From Calycina herbarum (Eukaryota > Ascomycota > Leotiomycetes > Helotiales > Pezizellaceae), in NCBI GenBank assembly GCA_001414485.1, contig LLEY01000260.1, positions 1-63,972 on the forward strand: a stretch of DNA of 63,972 nucleotides, in the 5' to 3' direction. Position 1 is the stretch's first letter; every line of letters starts with the position of its first letter. Made by a program: the position numbers and the translations under genes. The notes beneath the pieces were generated by a model. The model made no database searches. It saw only the letters and a program-made list of their open reading frames with translations, and had not been told where the DNA came from. This document shows positions 13,268 through 24,676 of this stretch, in pieces.

Positions 13268-13830
13268 TAAAAGTGGCGGTAAATGTGCCATGTTCGTACC
13301 TGCCTATTTAGTTTATTGTTCCAGAGTTATTACCCTAAATACTTGGAACAATGTAGAATATTTACTCAGGTATTTAGAACAGTCGAGTGTTAGTGTTCCA
13401 AAGTATTTGGGGTAATATTGAGCGTGTTCACCGCGAGCCGTCCCCTCAAACCCTGAATCGCAATGACTATGGAAATGACTTCATGAGACGACCAAAGTGA
13501 GACCCCAAGCTCTATCATGCCATACTTCGCCTCTAGTTTCTCCAGATCTTCAATAAGGCATTCTCTCGATGTTTTTTTCCTTTGCTCTTTAGAAGCCGCG
13601 ATAACCACCCTCCCAGTAGACAAGAAAAGCGGCAGTCAATAGCTCCGCTGTGCCACACTTTAGATATTACCTAAATACATTAGGATAATTGAACTTCATT
13701 ATTGCAAGCTATCTGGATTAATATTAAATTGTCCTAAATATGTAGAGTAATTACCTTGCATTACCCTTGAAATTTGGGACAATGAGCTAGGTAGGTAGGT
13801 ACGAATCTAAAGTATTTACTGCCACTTTTA
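13268..13830. mobile_element. TA-flanked inverted-repeat element (MITE-like, 559 bp)
   Basis: The left end at 13270 reads AAAGTGGCGGTAAAT and the right end, on the other strand, reads AAAGTGGCAGTAAAT. Both are flanked by TA (13268-13269 and 13829-13830), as left by Tc1/mariner-type insertion. A second matching block, TTCGTACCTRCCTA, lies about 25 nt inside each end. The interior has more nested inverted words, such as TATTACCCTAAATACTTGGAAC against GTTCCAAAGTATTTGGGGTAAT. A further copy of the end sequence at 13624-13650 suggests a composite or nested insertion. No transposase is present. A short minus-strand open frame (13390-13623) inside may be captured sequence; I do not recognise it. Confidence 0.7.
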
Positions 13831-14049
13831 CCACTCACCCCAAATATGAGAACCTCAAAGTCTGCTGAAAACTCCCTCTAACTGCCTCAAACTCAGTTCT
13901 CCCAAATTCATGTACCTACAATATGCCTCAACCCACCTATTGCGCCCCGCTACAGCGGAGGCTTCCCCGGGGCCACTGAAAAACGTTTTCCCCCAATTCC
14001 AGACCCCGCCAAGACGACCCCTCCAAGCCCCTCCATCGCCCTCCCAAAA

Positions 14050-15348
14050 ATGTCACAACCACCTCCTCCCTCAGTTCAGCAGCTATCCCAAGCCCAAGCA
14101 CAAACCAAATCCCAGACCTCCCAATCATCTGGTTCAGAACCTGACCAAACTACGCCACCACCCTCCTTCACAACCAAAAAGAACCGAATCCTAACCCTTC
14201 TCTCCGTCCCTACAGAGCAATACGATGACCTCTCCCCGAAAGGAAGCGTAGATGTTAATATTCGCGATTTAATCGATGAAATCAACTCGAGGGAGGGGAG
14301 TGTGACGACTAGTAGCTGTGGGGGAAGGGTTAGTGTGTTTTTGGAGGGGAGGAAGGATGTGAATACACAGGAGGATGAGGGGGGAAGAATCGCGGGTGTG
14401 GCAGATGAGGTGCTACGGAATGGAGTTGGAGGAGAGGAAAATGAGGATACACTTAGGGTAGAAGGAGAGGGGGAGGCAGAAGAAGCAGTAGAAAAGGAAA
14501 AAGAAACAAAAGCAGGAGTAGGAGGGAAAGGAGGGGGTGGTCGGTGGTTATTTGTTTCCCACGATCCTGTTTCTTTGCCTACGAATACCTCAGCAGAACT
14601 ATTAGGGATGAGTAGAGATGAGAGGTTAGAGAAGGAGATGAGTGGGAAGAAAGTTGGGGAACTGAGATTTATACATTTTAAATTCGAACCTATGGTAAGA
14701 CCCCTTCTCCACATCCCCTTTCCTCTTAATATTTCGAACGAACAAAGATGGAGGGGACAGGACTGACTGAAAATCTAGATCCTACACATCCTAACCTCCT
14801 CCCCCCACCAAGCGCAACTCCTTCTCTCCGCAGCCCTCCAATCCGGATTCCGTGAGTCGGGTGCACTAAACCTTACACCCCCCTCAAATCACAATTCCAG
14901 TTCCAGCACCATTTCTACCTCCTCCAATTCAGCAACACCAATTGTAGCAATCCGCTCAATGGGTCTCTCCCTCGAATCCATAATTGGGTTTCTGCCCTCC
15001 TCTTCCCCTTCTGCGACTGAAACACCACTCTGCATCGTCCCCGAATGGCAACTCCAGAACCTCGTCCAAATCGCGAACGAAAGATTCGTCGAGAACGAGA
15101 AGAGGATTGCTAGGTTTCGGACTTTGCTGAGGGAGTTGAGCACTGATAAGGGAGAGGCGAAGAGGAAAGGACAGGAAGGGGAGGTGTGGGAGGATGCTGT
15201 AGCTAGGAGGGAGAGGAAGAGAGCTGAAGGGTTGGCCAGGAGGAGTGAAGCTGCTAGGAAAGAGCCAGAGGAAAAAGAGGGTGGTGAGAGCGAGGATGCG
15301 GAAGTTGTGGGTTTTGGTGGAGTTCTGGACGGAGAGGGGAGGCCTTGA
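14050..15348 (+). CDS. TYW3: tRNA wybutosine-synthesizing protein 3 (TYW3)
   Basis: Two exons, 14050-14694 and 14779-15348, give 404 residues. The 84-nt intron (GTAAGA...CTAG) is in phase 0. TYW3 is an AdoMet-dependent methyltransferase that N-methylates the tricyclic intermediate of wybutosine at position 37 of tRNA-Phe. The diagnostic block is near residues 60-95 (DLSPKGSVDVNIRDLIDEIN, then SVTTSSCGGRVSVFLEG). LRFIHFKFEPM ends exon 1, and QSGFRESGAL plus PIVAIRSMGLSLESIIG follow in exon 2, all matching the family order. A Glu/Lys-rich insertion (about residues 105-165) and a charged C-terminal tail are common in filamentous fungi. The start at 14050 is chosen because an upstream ATG at 13910 is in another frame. 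Probably cytosolic. Confidence 0.88.
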
Positions 15349-17354
15349 TGTAAGGGAATGTTGATTTTAATACTTCTAGCTGGTCTGGCCCGATTTGGCT
15401 GTAGTTTGAAGTACTTGATCCCAGGACAAGAGACGGGTGGAATCATGGTGAGCAAGGTGATAGTGTCAATAGAGCTAGACAAATTCGAACGGAAGCTGAT
15501 TACTTGACCTTACCTATGAATAGACACTCAGATAATTTCTCACTATTTCCAGGTTACTTGTGAATAGCAACTTCCAGGATTCCTTCACGTAAGTGCTGTT
15601 TGTAGGTCACCTACCAATAATCAAAAGAGGGGTGAAGGACGAATGTCACTGTAGGCGACCGAAAATCAGCAACTTACTTATAAAACGATAACTTACTGGT
15701 TCATTGGAAATTGGTAGCTTACTCGCAAAACACCAGCTTACTCACAACCTCGAAATTCGCAGCTTACTCACCAATTAGTACTCTAGAGCAGCCTACTCAC
15801 AAATCCCCAACCCCCTCCTTTTACCAATCACACTCACAGCCCAGCCCCCCCAAATAAGATCGGAAATCACTACTCTGTCCTCGGACACGGGTTCAGGTAA
15901 AAAATAATGATTAAATTACTTGCTGATCGTTTTTCTATTTCATTAAGAATATTTCCGTAGCTATATATTAATTTTGTTGAGTAAGCTGGTATTGACGACT
16001 CACTCACTCTAAATGTGGGGGCCAAAAAGTTCGCAAGTAAGGTATGGATTTGCGAGTAACTGATTCTCAACTTGGGGGACAAAGAATTCGTGCAGATGCG
16101 ACGATATTGAGGTGGTTTGCGAGGGGGTCGTGGACTTGCTTCTGATGGCGGGGTCGAAGGGAAAGCGATCGGGTCGGGCCAAAACTTCCTATAACTTACT
16201 CGCCAATTGATTGATAACTTACTCACAAAATGTTTAACAGCTTACTCGTGAGTAACCCATGGCTTACTCGCAACCAACTTGGCAGTTTACCCACAAGTAA
16301 CTCGCGGCTTTCCTGCGAGTAAACTACGGCTTACCCACGAGTAACTCATAACTTACCTATCAATTGACAGCTCTACCTACAAGCAACTCGTGGTCTACTC
16401 GCCAGTTGAGTTACAACCCGGTAATTCGAGGGGCAGACCAAAACCCATGCCTATCTTTCCAAAATCCCTTAGCTTCTATACCAAAAAAAAAATGATCAAG
16501 GGGTACCTGCATCATACCATCACCCATTCTTCATTCGGCAAACCGAGGGGTTTTGTGGACTCAACCTTGGGAGAAAAGACGATTGTCATAGTCTACGAAC
16601 GAGTATGTTGTAGGAGAAACGCACTTTCTTTTTAATACATCTGATATATCGAAAGTAAATGTTCTCTAAGAACATTTAGGAGAAGGAGAAACCCGAATGC
16701 TTCAATCTCAAACAGTAAGAGTACCTAACCAAAGTCCCTCATATACACCAGAACAAAACATAATGAGAGAAGATTAATTATTCTAGAGCGCCTAGAACAA
16801 CCAAGTTAACCCAACAGAGTAGCATATAGTGCTTAAAATCAAGGGAACTCTATTAAGTGAACCCTTCTTGTAAGTCTGTTGATTTCATTATATTATACCA
16901 AACTTTTGCAATTAAGGTGTACGAAGAGCGATGACAGGGATTTCTACATGTGATTGAGCCCAGGTATCTCAAATCTACATTCAAAGTCTCCCTCTGCCTA
17001 GTTCCAATGAAACCAGGGACTTGTCCTGCCTCATAATTCCCAAGAGACCCGAACCACTCCCGCCGCACAACCACGCGAGTTCACCACAGTTGCCATGACA
17101 TGCAGCCTCGAATCACAAAATTACACAATCGCACAGAAAACAGAAGCCTTCTCAAACGCAGATTTCACTCAAAGTCTCGTATTGTCATCTCCCTCTATCA
17201 GCCCCTATCTGCTAGGTAGGCACGAGACCTATTAAAACACCCCGTATGTATAACTGTATGTATAGTGGTGTCACCAACCCAAAGATTCCAAGATGGGATC
17301 CTGAAATCTCCACTCCAAGTCATCTCAACTGCACCATCTCATCCCCGTGATATC
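15349..17354. other. 2.0-kb intergenic region with degenerate short repeats
   Basis: No gene is supported. From about 15660 to 16410 the DNA is packed with variants of GCTTACTCGCAA, listed as a separate repeat. From 16420 to 17354 it is plain A/T-leaning spacer containing the 3' flank of the minus-strand gene that ends at 17355. Confidence 0.5.
15660..16410. repeat. Field of degenerate GCTTACTCGCAA repeats
   Basis: At least 15 variants of (G/A)CTTACTC(G/A)C(A/C)A occur at 20-30-nt spacing in two blocks, 15670-15800 and 16190-16410. Reverse-complement copies such as GAGTAAGC and TTGCGAGTAA lie between. The word nearly matches GCTTAACTCGCAA in the terminal repeat of the MITE at 63458-63969, so this may be the subterminal-repeat part of an old transposon. 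I could not find matching terminal repeats or target duplications here. Confidence 0.6.
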
Positions 17355-18078
17355 CTAATTATCTCTAACCCAGGCTTTCATCTCGAAAAAGAGCTGGTGC
17401 TTCTCACACCACAACTTCTCGACGCCAGGAAGCTCCTTCCAAATCTCTCCCTCTCCAATAGTAACACCCTGTTTAAGAAACCTCAAGCGCTCCTGCGCGT
17501 CTTCCTTGAGAATCTCCCGCCATTCTCTGTTCTTGACCGAAGTCTTTGGTGCCAAGATGGTGTCTTGGTTTCTCGCTTCGATAGGCGCGAAGTACTGGGT
17601 CTTCTCTCTTGTTTGGGAAGCACCGCCATATGGCGAGGCTTGTGAACGGAGAGTTGTGACCTGAATGATCGCGTAGAAACGGGTATTGTAATTACGAGGG
17701 GTTCCGGGTAGCAAAGCGGGTTCGATATGGGTTGCCGTCAAAAGAAATGACATGAATGATGTGACCAAAGGGGCTGCTGACAATGGTGGTTGCAGGACAT
17801 TGTGAGTGGATGTTGAGGGCATGAGGCGGGCCAGGTGCTGGAAGGAGGGGGAGAACGCCTCGTTGCAGCAGAACGGAAAAGCCGACATATCGCAGGGTGT
17901 ATCAGATGGTGTCGTTGTATCGGAGGATTTGCTTGATCCAACTACTTGCTGGTTAGAGTTGTAAACGATGGTGGGTACTTGCGTAAATACCTGATGGGAG
18001 AATGGCAGAGAAAGACTCTGAATCAACTGCTGAGACTTTCTTGAGTGCCTGATTGGCAATATCACGAAGCTTATCCAT
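17355..18078 (-). CDS. Conserved-looking hypothetical protein
   Basis: Two exons on the minus strand, 18078-17991 and 17941-17355, give 224 residues. The 49-nt intron (GTATTTACG...GCAAGTAG) is required, because reading through it meets a stop. I do not recognise the family. Residues 1-30 look helical (MDKLRDIANQALKKVS). The middle has a hydrophobic stretch (PLVTSFMSFLLTATHIEPALLPG). The C-terminal half is charged and probably coiled (KNREWREILKEDAQERLRFLKQG). No signal peptide is evident. It lies in the same orientation as the Med2-like gene, 262 nt downstream of its stop codon. The frame has coherent protein composition, so I believe it is real; no function is proposed. Confidence 0.6.
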
Positions 18079-18340
18079 CGTGTTATTCAGTCCCAAACAC
18101 AATAACGAGCAAGGCGTAAAACAAGAATAGACTGGAACAGACGGTGCAATAGCGCTATGCAGCAAGAAGCACACGAAATATAAGCAACTCTTGTCGATTC
18201 CGCAAGTCTTCCGCAAGTCGATTTTCGCCCTAAATTGCCGCTACACACTCGATTGGAACGGGAGATTTCGTATGGGAGGCTGAGGGCTTCGGTTCATGGA
18301 AGGGGTCGTGCCCCACCTCGCAACTCTAGCAACAACAGCC

Positions 18341-19567
18341 TCAATCAAGCCCAAAGAAAGCATTATCATAAGTGTTTTCTCCACCCCCACTGCCACCACC
18401 ACTCATATCCCCTCCATCAACAAACATATCATCGAAAACGCTATCCTCGGCTCCGAACATATCCAGATTCAGGTCGAGGTCCATGCTGTCATTGTTTCCA
18501 AGATCTCCCAGGTCACCGAGATCTCCAATTGCAAGGAGCTCGTCCGATTGCTTGTTTTCAGCAGCATTTGCATTATTACCGGACCGGCCGGCCGTAGCAG
18601 CACTCGAATTATTCATCGATAGGTCTTGTGAGGTATTGCCAAACGTGGAAAGATCAAATTCGTTGTTTTGTGTTTGAGTTTGCGATTGCTCGGCAGTCCC
18701 AGTATCCGCGCCAAAGGAAAAGTCCATGTCGTCGAAGTCCAAATCACCATTCCCATCTCCATTATCTGGAATATCAAACAACGAATCGACTCCCGAGTTT
18801 TGGGGCTCAGAGGTCGTAGGTTCATCAGGGGCAGGTTTGGCGTCGGTGTTTATACCAAGGCCAACTGGTTTTGGGGTTTGAGTGTTTTCGTTTGAGGATG
18901 GGGGAGGTGATAGAACTTGAGGTTTCCTGGGAGCTTCTTCGGGCTTGATGATAGGTTCCTTCTTTGGTTCTTGCTTGACTTGTTGGTGTTGTGGGGGCTT
19001 GATCGCGGTCATTGGTTTCTCTGGGGGTTTTGGTATGACCTCTTGCTTGATTATTGGGCTTTTTCCAGGTTGTGAGATTTTCCTGACCATATCCACAACT
19101 GGTGCTGCAGGAGGCTGTAGTTCTGCCGGCTTTGGTGGGACAATAGCTTCGGGTATTTTCTGGATTGTTGGCGCTGGGTTTTCCTTTGCAATTCGTTTCG
19201 CCCGTAAGGCTTCGAGGTCGCGCAAAAGAATTGCCTTCGAGCGGAGCTGCAACAATGTTAACACAACGCTAACAAGGTATAATATACCAGCCTTACGATG
19301 TCCATTTCGATATCATCCAGAACGCCGTGGAAAGTTTCCAGGGCCTTTGGAATCGTTACTTGGGGGCGGTCGATGTTATGGGCTTGCGTTGGTCTGCCAT
19401 CCTTATGCGAGGCCTTCAATGCCCTTCCAGTCTCTATAAGCTTTACATATGTTAGCTACATTTCCATACATCAAGTCTGGTGTACATACAATGCCATTCA
19501 ACATAGCCTGGAGTGAATCCAAGGGCGTCTTGGGCGAGGTTGGAGGCTGGGGGAGTGGTAGCGCCAT
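18341..19567 (-). CDS. med2: Mediator complex subunit 2-like (Med2)
   Basis: Three exons on the minus strand, 19567-19490, 19431-19297 and 19246-18341, give 372 residues. The N-terminus (LPLPQPPTSPKTPLDSLQAMLNGI), a helical block (ALETFHGVLDDIEMDILRSKAILLRDLEAL), a Pro/Lys-rich middle and a very acidic tail rich in Asp, Asn and Gly (DLDLNLDMFG, ending in NAFFGLD) follow the layout I remember for filamentous-fungal Med2-type tail subunits of Mediator. These connect activators to RNA polymerase II. The first acceptor is uncertain: ATAGAG|ACT at 19432 keeps the frame, while the AG two bases earlier does not. The identification rests on short helical similarity plus the acidic tail, so it is tentative; another low-complexity nuclear protein is possible. 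Confidence 0.6.
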
Positions 19568-22086
19568 GTTGAATATTAAGTGGTAGGGTAGATGATATGA
19601 TAGATGGGAAAGAAAACGGGCAGATCCCTCGATATCGCCTAATGTTTTTAGCTGTTTGCACCCTGTTGGATAAAAGGGCAAGGCGTTGAAAGGGTTGGAG
19701 TTGTGGAAAAGATTACAATGAGGAACCAATTTTGGTGACAAGGACGTCCTTGTGAACGGCCCGTGCCGAACTTCCCCCACCACAGTTGGACTTGGCGCAA
19801 GTCTAACAATGGCCAACTCTAACTATATCCTACTTAACTATTTTAAGTGAAACTGCAGCAATTGAAGCAAGCTCAAGAGTAACTAGTATTTATCGCCAGA
19901 AAGCAATTGCAAGAATCATCAATCACAATGAGGCTTTGATTATCAATCTTCCATATAATCATCAATTCTCAAACTCTTTGAATTGTTCAGAAAAAAAGGT
20001 CTACAGTAGAAAGTACTTATCTGTAGTGGTTAGATGCACCAAGCTTTTGAGACTACGGTAGCCTCTTCGGCCTGCTTGAAACGACTGCGAGCTCTCGGGA
20101 AGGATTTGGTCGGCTCAACTCAAAATCTGACCGCCGGGGAAAGCAAAAACGTCGCAGCTTGCTTACTATGAATTGTACAGAGTTGTACGTGTGAGCGAAT
20201 CTGATAGAAGATCTGCAACTCTGCAGACTTGGATCAATTCCCTACTGGCTCTTCAAGGTGCAATTGATCCCCTGTGCAGTCTACTCACCGAGTAAGATGC
20301 TTGCCCATAGGTGTTGAAGCTATTCCCTCCCGCTCATGAACCGGGCATTTCTTGATGTTGTGATTGGAGGATATGGGGAGAACTTGTAGGTAAGTGAGTT
20401 GACCCGGCTAATATGTACCTCCTTGTGTCCTTAGAGATAGAGATCGACTTGGGTAGAAATCTTACACTTCTAAGTCTTCTCAAGAAACTCCGTTTTGCTA
20501 GAATTCTGTAACTTCTCATCTTATCTTGAAAGATCGGATGTCAATCGCTGGATTATGGTTCATCCCAAAAGGGATGAGACGTGTGTGAAGGACATGCATA
20601 TTGCAATTTTAGAGGTGCAGCCGCTCGCTTTACCAGGAAAGCCATGCCGCTGTTGCAGCGTCCGTGAACTAGTAGAATCCTTCCGCAACGATGACTTGAC
20701 TGCATTGGGTACACCGGTGTTGGCTTCCGTGTCGCTTCCGTTTGCTTGGAACTGGAAAGGACATCATTTCCGAGTTGTTTTGGAGTTGAGAAATATCTCC
20801 AGAGTCCAAACTCGGTCCACGTAAAGAGATCCAGTCTCTCCACCTAACGAAACATGGACTTGTATATTTCAATCAAGCTTCATCGCTTGATGCTTGGGAA
20901 TAATGGGTTGATTATGGATTTCTGAGGAGGAATTGTGGAATGCAGAACGTACAGCTTCTTTCTGCAATTGATTGAAGTCTGTTTTTGATAGCAGAACATC
21001 GGAACTTCAGAGGCGATTCCTGCTAGACGCAGCTTATGTGGTCTCATATACTAGGGTTCTGCGTGCAGAAGTGGAGGGATTCTATTATACCTTTGTGTTC
21101 ATATGTTGCTGCCTTTGCATGTTTTGGTGTAGAGCTTCCATCAGCTTCTATATACCCATTTGAGCTTTCACTAGTCAGAAACTCACAAAAGATGCCGTTA
21201 AACGTAGCCTGGATAGCATACTAAAAGAGCCGCATAAAAACGAGCACCCGGTGAATTGCAAAACTGACGCAAATGGTCTTTTTCATCTCAACTTCAAACA
21301 CTGTTCTAGGACCACCCCTCCATCCTCTAATCCCACACCTGTCATCCGATCCTCTGATTGGATAAAGCTCCACTTCTTTTCACGATTAAAGTGGGGCTGG
21401 GAACTTCCGCCTGTTCCTTCCAGCAGCACGTCTCCTCTCTTTCCTTTCATGAAAAGCATCGCATTTCCTCCGACCTCACCTTCACCCATCCTCCTCCCAT
21501 CAGCAGGCGTCTGGAACTTGGAGCGGTTTTTCTCTACCTCTCTCTTCCTGTCGTCTATTTCTCGTGGTTCCTTTCTTCCATTCAATCCCTCTCGTCATAT
21601 CGTCTTCCATCTCAACCTGCGTCTCTCTTCCCGTCGTCGTCCGACTTATTCCTTTTGCAATCTCAGCGATTGTCGCAGAGCGAGTGTAGAGCTCCCCTCA
21701 GTCTCAGCTCTTCTCTCTACCACCTCCTCATCTCTGCCACACTGTTACAGCCCTCTGTATCAGCATCTCACAGTCTTCGGCTTCTCTGCTCTTCCGCACA
21801 AGCGTTTCCTCTTGTCGGTTCATCTTTTCGCCCTCTTTCGCAAGTCTTCCACCTCGATTTCCGAGTCTGAACGCGCGCTTGCTATCTTTCGAGTCACACG
21901 AGATCGCAAGGTTCTGCTAAGCATCAAGCCAAACCTTCCATCATTCTCCGCCTCTCCTCTTGGTGTTTTCCGATTTTCATCAACACATTTTGCAGATCAG
22001 CTCCGTCGCCTTTCTAGCATTAATATCACGAATTACACGCCCTTTTCCATCAAACTCAAGCTATAGTTCATCGAATATATTTCGCC
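19568..22086. other. Intergenic region and long CT-rich leader of pub1
   Basis: This 2.5 kb separates the divergent Med2-like and Pub1-like genes. No gene is supported in 19568-21250. From about 21290 to 22080 the plus strand is strongly C/T-rich, as in long leaders of highly expressed fungal RNA-binding-protein genes. Two overlapping open frames in this part (271 and 170 codons) are Ser/Leu/Pro-rich by-products of the CT bias and I do not call them genes. Confidence 0.5.
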
Positions 22087-23877
22087 ATGGCTGATAACGG
22101 ACCCCCTCCATCGAGCGCTCAGCTCCCACCACCTCCGCAAACCAATGCTGGTGCCCCTGGCTATGAGCCACACAATGGCCAGTCCCAACCATCGCACATG
22201 CCTCCTCCACCTCTCCCTCCGGTTATCATCCCACAAAACACGAACCCCATCCCAACCGCAATTAGCTCTCCTATGGGCGAGAATGGCGTGGTCATGTCCC
22301 CAGACAGCGCAGGTGGCTTTGTTCGTCGCGCAGCTCCTGAACCAAACAAGCGTGCTCTTTATGTTGGTGGGCTTGATCCCAGAGTCACAGAAGATGTCCT
22401 CCGTCAAATCTTTGAAACCACCGGACATGTCCAAAACGTCAAAATCATTCCTGACAAGAATGTAGGTGCGGTCGGTATCAGCTCTCCCACAGATGTCAGT
22501 TTCTTGAGACTTCCCGCACGGAAATCATCCCCTAATTTCCTTGATTTTCCATTCCTTTCCATGGTGGTATTCACTGGTCACAAGTGCGGCACGCTAATTA
22601 CTATTTAGTTACAGAACAAGGGATTCAACTACGGCTTTGTTGAGTACGACGATCCTGGAGCAGCAGAACGCGCCATGCAGACTCTCAACGGCAGACGAGT
22701 TCACCAGGCGGTAAGCATATCGATGACTCCCGATGATACAAGTATAGATTCTGATGATGTTTGCAGGAGATTCGAGTCAACTGGGCTTATCAATCCAACA
22801 CCTCCAACAAGGAGGACACCTCCAACCACTTCCACATCTTCGTTGGCGACCTGTCAAATGAAGTCAACGACGAAGTTCTTCTTCAAGCTTTCTCGGCCTT
22901 CGGCTCTGTCTCTGAAGCTCGCGTCATGTGGGACATGAAGACTGGTCGCTCTCGAGGATATGGATTTGTTGCCTTCCGCGAACGCCAGGATGCTGAGAAG
23001 GCTTTGAGCTCCATGGACGGAGAGTGGCTTGGTTCTCGTGCTATCCGATGCAACTGGGCAAACCAAAAGGGTCAACCATCAATCTCTCAACAGCAAGCCA
23101 TGTCTGCCATGGGCATGACTCCAACCACTCCTTTTGGTCATCACCATTTCCCAACTCACGGCGTCCAGAGCTATGACATGATTGTTCAACAAACCCCAGC
23201 TTGGCAAACCACTTGCTATGTTGGCAATTTGACTCCATACACCACCCAAAACGACCTTATTCCTCTCTTCCAGAACTTCGGTTTCGTGGTTGAGACCCGA
23301 TTCCAAGCCGACCGTGGTTTTGCCTTTGTCAAGATGGATACCCATGAGAATGCAGCAATGGCCATCTGTCAATTGAGCGGTTACAATGTGAATGGTCGTC
23401 CTCTCAAGTGTTCTGTAAGTTTCATATTCCATTCACCCAGTCGGATTCACCTTCGTTTACTAATTTTTCTTTCAGTGGGGTAAGGACAAGGCACCTACCG
23501 CAGATGGTTTCCCAGCTGGAACTCCTACTGGTTATAGTCCACAGGGTGGCCCAACTCCTGGTGGTTACCCTGGAACACCTTCTGCCTACTTCCCTCAATA
23601 TGGAGGAGGAATGCCAGGTCAGCCAACAGGTCCTCAATCCGCTGGTCCAATGTCCCAACAAACCCCACCTCAATTCCCTGGTCAACAAGGCGGATACGGT
23701 GGCCCACCAGCTCAATCACCAAGTCAATATCCTAACCAACAGCAAATGGCGTACGGAGGTGGAGGCTCTGTCAGCGCTGGTGGCTATGGTCGTGGTCAAC
23801 AACAAGCACCTGCTGCTCAATGGAATGCTCCCCCGGCCCAAAACTTTGGAAATGGCTTCGGTGGATACCAAGGTTAA
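22087..23877 (+). CDS. pub1: Poly(A)/U-rich RNA-binding protein Pub1 (TIA-1-like), three RRMs
   Basis: Four exons, 22087-22461, 22609-22710, 22767-23414 and 23476-23877, give 508 residues. Pub1/TIA-1 proteins bind U-rich and poly(A) RNA, control mRNA stability and enter stress granules. Three RRMs are visible: RRM1 from about residue 89 (ALYVGGLDP ... GFNYGFVEY), RRM2 from about 182 (HIFVGDLS ... GYGFVAF) and RRM3 from about 309 (CYVGNLTP ... GFAFVKM). The Trp-containing joins (IRVNWAYQ, IRCNWANQKG, CSWGKDK) are family hallmarks. The N-terminus is Pro-rich and the C-terminus is Gln/Gly/Pro-rich and prion-like. At the second exon two acceptors 6 nt apart (TTTAG at 22608, TACAG at 22614) are both in frame; I chose the first because it keeps a two-residue spacer like other family members. 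Confidence 0.93.
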
Positions 23878-24676
23878 AAGCCATTCTTCTTTCATTTCCA
23901 GGTTCCTTGACGGTTTCATTTTTACGAATTATTCCTTGATGATTTCGTATGGTCTTGGGAGGAAGTCGGGGATATTCAATTTGGGCACTAATCTTTCATG
24001 TTTTTTCCCCGCGTCTGCTTTTTCTTGCGCTATGGTCTTAAGCCATTCAGGCTAGGCCCTTCAGCATACAATCTGCATAGGACTCTTCTTTCTTAAAATT
24101 GCTCTCTTTTGCTTTTACTAGTTTCTGTGTTCATTAGTGTTCTGGAAAGGTGATTATTTCGTTGAACCAAAAAGTTGTTTTCCTTGGCTATCTTCCTTCC
24201 TTTGGCTTGGGACTTGGATCTCTCTTGGCTTTTGATTGTAGCCATATCTCCTTCGCCTCTTTCGTCATAACGAGTCACGAATCTTCTATAGCGACTACCC
24301 AGTATCAAAAATTCCAGCTCACCAATGTCGTTATTTGAGTATGAGCGTTGAGCGAAAGGATTGTGTGTATGAAACGTACTGAGATGAGAATAGGACATGA
24401 ATATATGCCTTTTCGGCCATGAATTGTGATTAGATGTTTGTGATTGAATGTCATGAAGCGCATGTGAGTGACACATTTGCCCCGCGCTGGTGCAAGATGA
24501 CAGAATGAGAGTTTGTCCCGCTGTCAGGAAAAAGGTTGGGCCGAGAGCCTCAACGGACCTCGGCTTCTGATGTGCAGTTGCTCGTGAACCCTGTAATAAA
24601 TATTTCAGTACAAGTAACATCAACAACTTTCTCAGGCAGATTTAAATCGTCTCCTTCCCAAATCCCCTAAGCAAGC
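23878..24676. other. Intergenic region between pub1 and the PEX11-like gene
   Basis: 3' untranslated region of pub1 and the upstream region of the next gene. A minus-strand open frame (24093-24626) has no protein-like features. No RNA gene recognised. Confidence 0.5.

Noticed and set aside
13910..14194. Upstream open frame overlapping the TYW3 start
   Set aside because: Different frame from TYW3, Pro/Thr-rich by composition, no motif.
21251..22066. 271-codon open frame before pub1
   Set aside because: Begins with a non-ATG codon, overlaps a second long frame in another phase, and both are Ser/Leu/Pro-rich because the leader is CT-rich. No motif.
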